From NCBI GenBank assembly GCA_021778935.1, contig JAJYBQ010000046.1, positions 1 to 12,357 of the forward strand: 12,357 bases of DNA. Direction: 5' to 3'. This DNA is from Pseudomonadota bacterium. GTDB lineage: Bacteria; Pseudomonadota; Gammaproteobacteria; Burkholderiales; Burkholderiaceae. This document shows positions 8,323 through 12,357 of the stretch, piece after piece. The notes beneath the pieces are model-generated. The model did no database searches. It was not told the DNA's origin and worked only from the letters and a program-made list of their open reading frames with translations. Positions within the stretch are counted from its first letter, which is position 1. Each line of letters opens with the position of its first letter. The position numbers and the translations under genes were made by a program.

Positions 8323-8375
8323 CGCTCTTGTCTCCAGATAACCAGAAATCGTCCCGGGAATCCCCCGCCCCGGCT

Positions 8376-9137
8376 TTAGTCTTGCCCAGCCTGCGCCGCG
8401 ATGCGCCGCAAATCTTCCAAATCGGCCCAGCGCCGGGGAAAGCCCGGCTGGATCGCGTCCCACGGTTGCTCCGGATCTCCCAGATTCGGCAACACGCAGT
8501 CGGCACCGGAAAAATCATCCTGATCGGTATACGAACTGGGCGTCACGACAACCGCAATGTCGGCCGCTCGCGCCGCCCGGACCCCTCCCTGGGAATCCTC
8601 GATGGCCAGCGCCTCGGATGCGGCAACGCCAAGGCGATCCAGGCAGGCGAGGTAGACATCCGGGGCGGGTTTTTTCTTCGGAACCTGATCCCCCGCAACG
8701 ATACAGGCAAAATGGCCGCGCCACGCCGGCCCCAGCACGGGCGCCAGCAGCGAATCCACGTTGGCCTCGGTGGTCGTCGTGGCGATGCCCATCGACACGC
8801 CTTCCGCGCGCAGCTGGTTCCAGAGCCGCAGCACGCCCGGCCGCAGCGTGATCCGCCCGGCGGTGAGATCGTCGACATAGATTTCCGTCTTGCGGCGATG
8901 AATCCCCGCCACTTCTTCAGCGGGCATTTCCATGCCCCTGGCGCGGAAATACGCCGTGATGCGCTCCTTGCCTCCGGTCACCCGCAGGAGCTGGCGATAT
9001 TCGTCCTGCGACCAGGACAGGCCGATGCCAAGATCCGCAAATGCCGCGTTGAATGCCCGACGGTGCAGTTCCTCCGTTTCGGCAATCGTTCCATCCACGT
9101 CGAACAAGACCGCTTTCAGCATCCGAACAAAACTCAT
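8376..9137 (-). CDS. cbbY: CbbY-type HAD phosphatase
   Basis: A haloacid-dehalogenase hydrolase of the CbbY group; characterised members dephosphorylate xylulose-1,5-bisphosphate, a tight RuBisCO inhibitor made by misprotonation of RuBP. Motif I is FDVDGTIAETEELH with nucleophile and acid D8/D10 (counting from the inner ATG), followed by a helical cap (about 15-85), motif II IATTTTEANV, motif III KKKPAPDVYL, and motif IV AIEDSQGG. The length is 253 residues from the ATG at 9137 or 248 from the ATG at 9122, where MLKAVLFDVDGT is the more typical beginning; neither has a clear Shine-Dalgarno. It is the first gene of the operon and is divergent from cbbR. A general sugar-phosphate or phosphoglycolate phosphatase is the alternative, but the short start, cap and position favour CbbY. 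Confidence 0.9.
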   Translation of the reverse strand: MSFVRMLKAVLFDVDGTIAETEELHRRAFNAAFADLGIGLSWSQDEYRQLLRVTGGKERITAYFRARGMEMPAEEVAGIHRRKTEIYVDDLTAGRITLRPGVLRLWNQLRAEGVSMGIATTTTEANVDSLLAPVLGPAWRGHFACIVAGDQVPKKKPAPDVYLACLDRLGVAASEALAIEDSQGGVRAARAADIAVVVTPSSYTDQDDFSGADCVLPNLGDPEQPWDAIQPGFPRRWADLEDLRRIAAQAGQD

Positions 9138-9159
9138 GGGCAGAGTACGGGAACCGCCG

Positions 9160-9226
9160 ATTTTACGATTCCCATTTCAATAAAATCCATTAAATATTTT
9201 TGGGATAGCGCATAATTATAAATTAT
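9160..9226. promoter_or_regulatory. cbbR-cbbY divergent control region with two LysR-type boxes
   Basis: An AT-rich island in GC-rich surroundings separates cbbR from cbbY. Box 1 is TAAAATCCATTAA (9181-9193). Box 2 is the perfect 15-base dyad ATAATT-ATA-AATTAT (9212-9226). Both fit T-N11-A, the general LysR site, and TNA-N7-TNA, the form reported for CbbR. Their centres are 32 bases apart, about three helical turns, so both can lie on one DNA face. Box 2 covers the cbbR start codon, which suggests autorepression. On the - strand TAAAAT (9160-9165) could be the -10 of the cbb operon, with no good -35, as expected for an activator-dependent promoter. Binding itself is inferred. Confidence 0.6.
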
Positions 9227-10142
9227 GACACGGCGAGCAATCACCGTACGGCAATTGGAAATCCTCGACGCGGTGGCGCGAGAAGGCAGCGTCACCGCCG
9301 CCGCCAACGTACTGCACCTGACGCAGCCTGCGGTGTCCATGCAGTTGCGACAGCTCGAAGACCAACTCGAAATCGCGCTGTTCGAACCGGTGGGCCGCGG
9401 CCTGCAGATCACCGAACCGGGCCGGGAGCTGGCCGCGCTCGGCGGCGATCTCCTGCGGCGCATGGACGAATTCGTCAATGCCGCGCGCGATCTGCGCGGC
9501 GTGCGGCGCGGTCGGGTCCGACTCGGCGTGGTCGGCACCGCGATCTATTTCGCGCCCCGGCTGCTGGCCCAGTTCATCAAATCCCACCCCGGTCTCGATC
9601 TCAAGCTCAACATCTACAACCGAGAGCACATGCTCGAGCAGCTGCAGTTCTACAACATCGACCTCGGCATCATGGGGCGGCCACCGGACGGAACCAACCT
9701 GGTCGGAACGCCCTTCGCGCCCAATCCCCTGGCGATCGTGGCGTCGCCGTCCCACCCGCTGTCGCTGCGACGGGAAATCACCCCCGAAGACCTCGAACAC
9801 GAACCGTTCATCGTGCGCGAACCGGGTTCGGGAACCCGCATCGCGATGGATCGCTACTTCGCCGAAGCCGGCGTTCAGGTGGACGCGATCATGGAGACGG
9901 ACAGCAACGAGACGATCAAACAAGCCGTGATGGCGGGCATCGGCATCGGTTTCCTGTCGCTGCATACCGTGCGACTGGAGCAGGCCGCCGGCCGCATCGT
10001 TCCGCTGAACGTCGCCGGCCTGCCGCTGCGACGCCAATGGTTCGTCGTCCACTCGCGCCAGCGCAACCTGACCCCCGCGGCGGCCGAGTTCCGGGAATAC
10101 CTCTTGCGCGAAGCCGACGATCTGATGCGGGCCGCACTGTAA
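9225..10142 (+). CDS. cbbR: LysR-type regulator of the Calvin-cycle operon
   Basis: A 305-residue LysR-family DNA-binding protein. A winged helix-turn-helix occupies about 5-65, with the recognition segment AAANVLHLTQPAVSMQLRQL at 25-44, followed by a linker helix and a two-lobed effector domain (about 90-300). The assignment as CbbR rests on its divergent position to four cbb genes and on its close fit to the CbbR N-terminal pattern; CbbR activates cbb promoters in response to metabolites such as RuBP, PEP or NADPH depending on the species. The ATG at 9225 gives the normal LysR N-terminus but has no Shine-Dalgarno, and it overlaps a palindromic operator-like site. It converges with the Nramp gene, whose stop lies 46 bases away. 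Confidence 0.92.
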   Translation: MTRRAITVRQLEILDAVAREGSVTAAANVLHLTQPAVSMQLRQLEDQLEIALFEPVGRGLQITEPGRELAALGGDLLRRMDEFVNAARDLRGVRRGRVRLGVVGTAIYFAPRLLAQFIKSHPGLDLKLNIYNREHMLEQLQFYNIDLGIMGRPPDGTNLVGTPFAPNPLAIVASPSHPLSLRREITPEDLEHEPFIVREPGSGTRIAMDRYFAEAGVQVDAIMETDSNETIKQAVMAGIGIGFLSLHTVRLEQAAGRIVPLNVAGLPLRRQWFVVHSRQRNLTPAAAEFREYLLREADDLMRAAL

Positions 10143-10144
10143 GC

Positions 10145-10175
10145 GCCGCCTGCCGGCGATCGGGCGGCGGCAGGC
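10145..10175. terminator. GC-rich hairpin between convergent cbbR and Nramp gene
   Basis: Just after the cbbR stop, GCCGCCTG (10145-10152) can pair with CGGGCGGC (10161-10168) with one G-T pair, or GCCTGCCG (10148-10155) with CGGCAGGC (10168-10175). The two stems are mutually exclusive. There is no T-run on either strand, so a Rho-independent terminator is only a possibility; the hairpin could equally be a transcript-end protector. Confidence 0.3.
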
Positions 10176-10187
10176 CGTGCACGGACC

Positions 10188-11498
10188 TCAGAACATGCCG
10201 GCGATCGCCGAATACACCCCCAGCCCGGTCGTCAGGGCGATGATCAGCAGCACCGCCTTCTCGTAGGTCCCCCGCAGGCGCACCGCCGGCGGCAAGCGCC
10301 GCGCCAGCAGATAGAGAAACCCGAGCACCACCGGCAGCAGCAGCGCATTCATGACCTGCACCCCGACGCTCACCCGCACCAGGTCGACGCCCGATGCCAC
10401 GACGATCGCCGCCGTCCCCAGCGCCAGCATGTAGACCCCATAAAACCACGGTGCCTGGCGAAAGGTCTGGTCGAGCCGGTGCTGCGCTCCCAGCGCCTCG
10501 GCCAACGCGCGGGCCGCCGTCAGGGTCACGACGATCGTGGCGACCAGCGCGGACCCGGTCAGACCCAGGCCGAACAGCACCCGGCCCACCATTGGCCCCA
10601 GGGCGTGCGTGAACGCCTGCGCGATCTGCGGCACGTTGTCGAGCGCCACCCCCTTGGCCGCAGTACCCAGGCCGGCCGCCGTGGCGACCAGGACTGCGGC
10701 CATGATCACCTGGGTGGCCACGGCGCCCAAGGCGGTATCCCAGCGGGCCGCACGCAGATCCTCCGCCCGCAGCCCCTTCTCCACCACCGAGGACTGCTGG
10801 AAAAACACCATCCACGGCATCAGCACCGCGCCGATGTTGGCCGCCACCAGGTACTGGTAATCGGCGCTATGCCAGGGAACCGACATCGATCCGCGAACCA
10901 TGTCCGGCAAACCCGGATGGGCCATCCACGCCACCAGCAGAAAGACAATCTCGAACGAACCGATCGCCATGGCAATGCGCTCGACGGTGATGTAGGAGCC
11001 CCGCACCACCATGAGGCTGAGGCCCACGAAGACGATCCCCATCGTCCAGGAAACCGGAACCCCGAACAGCTGCCCGACGCCGGCCAGTCCGCTCAACTCG
11101 CTCAGTAGCGCGCCGATGCAGGCAACGATGAGCGTACCGACCGAAACCCAGGCCCACCCGCGGCCGTAGTGCTCCTGAATGAGCGCGCCGTGCCCTTTGC
11201 CGGTCAGCACTCCCAGGCGCACTGTCAGCTCCTGCACGACATAGAGAATGGGGATCAACAGGAACTGCAGGGCGAGCAGCCGATATCCCCAGGATGCGCC
11301 GCTCTGGGCGGCGGTGATGACACTGCCCGCATCGGTGTCGGCCAGCATCACCACCACACCGGGTCCGGCAACCAGCAGGAACCGGCGCCATCCCGGGAAC
11401 CGGAACTGCGCAGCAGGCTGTCGAGATCCAGCGGCGCCGGATGGCTCCGGCGCAGGAACGTGGGGGACGGGGGTAGGGTCGCTCGGGATCGGTTTCAA
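10188..11498 (-). CDS. Nramp-family divalent metal transporter, non-canonical
   Basis: A polytopic inner-membrane protein of about 11 hydrophobic segments (residues 40-436) after a Pro-rich cytosolic head. Family hallmarks are GPGVVVMLADTDAGS in the first membrane segment, QELTVRLGVLTGKGHG (89-104), and NIGAVLMPWMVFF in the sixth (221-233). Canonical Nramp proteins (MntH) carry DPGN and MPHN there; here they read DAGS (56-59) and MPWM (227-230). The metal-ligand Asp and Met are kept, while the ligand Asn is Ser and the conserved His is Trp. The substrate cannot be fixed; manganese or another divalent ion is likely. The frame starts with TTG at 11498, with no ATG before residue 51 and no Shine-Dalgarno, so the start is uncertain. 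It lies 30 bases behind yceI on the same strand and is probably co-transcribed. Confidence 0.88.
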   Translation of the reverse strand: MKPIPSDPTPVPHVPAPEPSGAAGSRQPAAQFRFPGWRRFLLVAGPGVVVMLADTDAGSVITAAQSGASWGYRLLALQFLLIPILYVVQELTVRLGVLTGKGHGALIQEHYGRGWAWVSVGTLIVACIGALLSELSGLAGVGQLFGVPVSWTMGIVFVGLSLMVVRGSYITVERIAMAIGSFEIVFLLVAWMAHPGLPDMVRGSMSVPWHSADYQYLVAANIGAVLMPWMVFFQQSSVVEKGLRAEDLRAARWDTALGAVATQVIMAAVLVATAAGLGTAAKGVALDNVPQIAQAFTHALGPMVGRVLFGLGLTGSALVATIVVTLTAARALAEALGAQHRLDQTFRQAPWFYGVYMLALGTAAIVVASGVDLVRVSVGVQVMNALLLPVVLGFLYLLARRLPPAVRLRGTYEKAVLLIIALTTGLGVYSAIAGMF

Positions 11499-11528
11499 CA
11501 GCCGGCTATATCGGACAAGGTTAGGTGC

Positions 11529-12110
11529 CTACTGACGGATCGCCTCCGCCTCGATCTGCATCGTCACTTCGTCGCCCACGAACGGGACGTAGGCGTTGAG
11601 CCCCCAGTCCGAACGCTTGATCGACCCCGTAATGATAGCCCCACACACGTAATGCTTGTCCATCCGCATTCCGCAGCGCGTCGGCTGCACATGCAGGGTC
11701 ACCGGCTTGGTCACCCCCAGCATGGTCAGCTTGCCCTGGACCGGCACCGACGTGCCCGGCACGAGATGGAAGGTCGCGGACTGGAACCGCAATGCCGGAA
11801 ACTTGGCCACGTTGAAAAACGTCTTGCTGCGCAGGTGCTCGTCGCGCTTGGCGAACCCGGTGAAGATGGACGCGGCATCGATCCGGGCGGATACCGACCC
11901 GGCGTGGGTCTGCTCGTCGTAGACCAAGGTTCCGCTCGTCGCCGTGAACTCGCCCCGCATCACGGAAAACCCGAGGTGGGCGATCGAAAAACTCGGGTAG
12001 GTATGGGCAGAGTCCAGCACGAAGTGTTCCGGCGCCGCGAAGGCGGGAGCAGCGCTGGCCGCGCCGATTGCGGCAACCAGGGCGATGGCAAGACGCGCGT
12101 TGCGAAGCAT
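11529..12110 (-). CDS. YceI-family secreted lipocalin-like protein
   Basis: A 193-residue periplasmic protein of the YceI family, whose members form a lipocalin-like beta-barrel that binds isoprenoid-type lipids. A Sec signal peptide (MLRNARLAIALVAAIGAASA APAFA) has probable cleavage after A25. The mature part begins APEHFVLDSAHTYPSFSIAHLGFS, the usual YceI opening, and carries RDEHLRSKTFFNVAKFPALRFQS and the GKLTMLGVTKPVTL strand pair. Two Cys about ten residues apart (TRCGMRMDKHYVCG) could form a disulphide. It ends ...IEAEAIRQ. The ATG at 12110 is preferred over an upstream in-frame codon at 12146 because AAGGA lies 8 bases upstream and it begins the signal peptide directly. The Nramp gene follows 30 bases downstream. 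Its role is unclear; stress or quinone-related functions are proposed for relatives. Confidence 0.93.
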   Translation of the reverse strand: MLRNARLAIALVAAIGAASAAPAFAAPEHFVLDSAHTYPSFSIAHLGFSVMRGEFTATSGTLVYDEQTHAGSVSARIDAASIFTGFAKRDEHLRSKTFFNVAKFPALRFQSATFHLVPGTSVPVQGKLTMLGVTKPVTLHVQPTRCGMRMDKHYVCGAIITGSIKRSDWGLNAYVPFVGDEVTMQIEAEAIRQ

Positions 12111-12357
12111 GGTCGATTTCCTTCCAAAAGATGGGATGGGAAGCATACCGCCGCACCCCTCCCCCCACGCATTCGAATCGTCTGAACACAGGATTCACCC
12201 GGATTTCCCCCGCCCACGGAGGAACCGTGGCAGATGGCATCCCACCCAATGGTTATTTTTCCCGGGCCGGCGCATCCCGCCGCAGCGGGACGATTCCGAT
12301 ACGCACGCCGCGGGTATTGCGCATTCGGCCGGAACTAGGATGGGCCTCTAATGACAA

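Noticed and set aside
8328..9215. A 295-codon + strand open frame running towards cbbR
   Set aside because: It is antisense to cbbY over its length, without recognisable domains, and its last part crosses the AT-rich control region.
12111..12357. Possible short gene at 12235-12339 (+) or a yceI promoter in the terminal gap
   Set aside because: The 34-codon frame lacks a ribosome site and any recognisable feature, and no convincing -35/-10 pair was found upstream of yceI.

Overview
The window looks like a chromosomal, gene-dense, GC-rich stretch of an autotrophic or facultatively autotrophic betaproteobacterium, most likely of the Burkholderiales. This rests on the argF-argG-murB neighbourhood, on a proteobacterial Calvin-cycle cluster controlled by a divergent LysR regulator, and on interspersed CCCTCTCCCGC palindromes between genes. 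The species cannot be named from sequence alone. No phage, plasmid, transposon, CRISPR or RNA gene was seen.

Layout: (1) 1-2469, arginine biosynthesis on the + strand: the last codons of an upstream gene (possibly argD), then argF and argG, each boundary carrying a REP-like palindrome. (2) 2483-3544, murB on the - strand, convergent with argG. (3) 3674-4201, an unrecognised 175-residue protein on the + strand, divergent from murB. A 16-bp-stem bidirectional terminator at 4252-4287 separates it from the next block. (4) 4304-9137, a four-gene Calvin-cycle operon on the - strand, transcribed cbbY (sugar-bisphosphate phosphatase), fbp/cbbF, prk/cbbP, tkt/cbbT, ending at that terminator. (5) 9225-10142, cbbR on the + strand, divergent from the operon across an AT-rich control region holding two LysR-type boxes. 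(6) 10188-12110, a - strand pair: a secreted YceI-family protein followed by an Nramp-family metal transporter with altered signature motifs. The stretch 12111-12357 upstream of yceI holds no gene I can support.

How the genes work together: argF and argG catalyse consecutive steps from ornithine to argininosuccinate. The cbb enzymes regenerate ribulose-1,5-bisphosphate (FBPase, transketolase, phosphoribulokinase) and probably remove a misfire product of RuBisCO (CbbY), under CbbR control. RuBisCO itself is not in the window, so it must lie elsewhere if the cycle is complete. I found no convincing undescribed multi-gene system. The items most worth a second look are the Nramp variant with DPGN changed to DAGS and MPH changed to MPW, the uncharacterised 3674-4201 protein, the RuBisCO-less cbb operon with its control region, and the palindromic repeat that appears to supply the argF ribosome-binding site.
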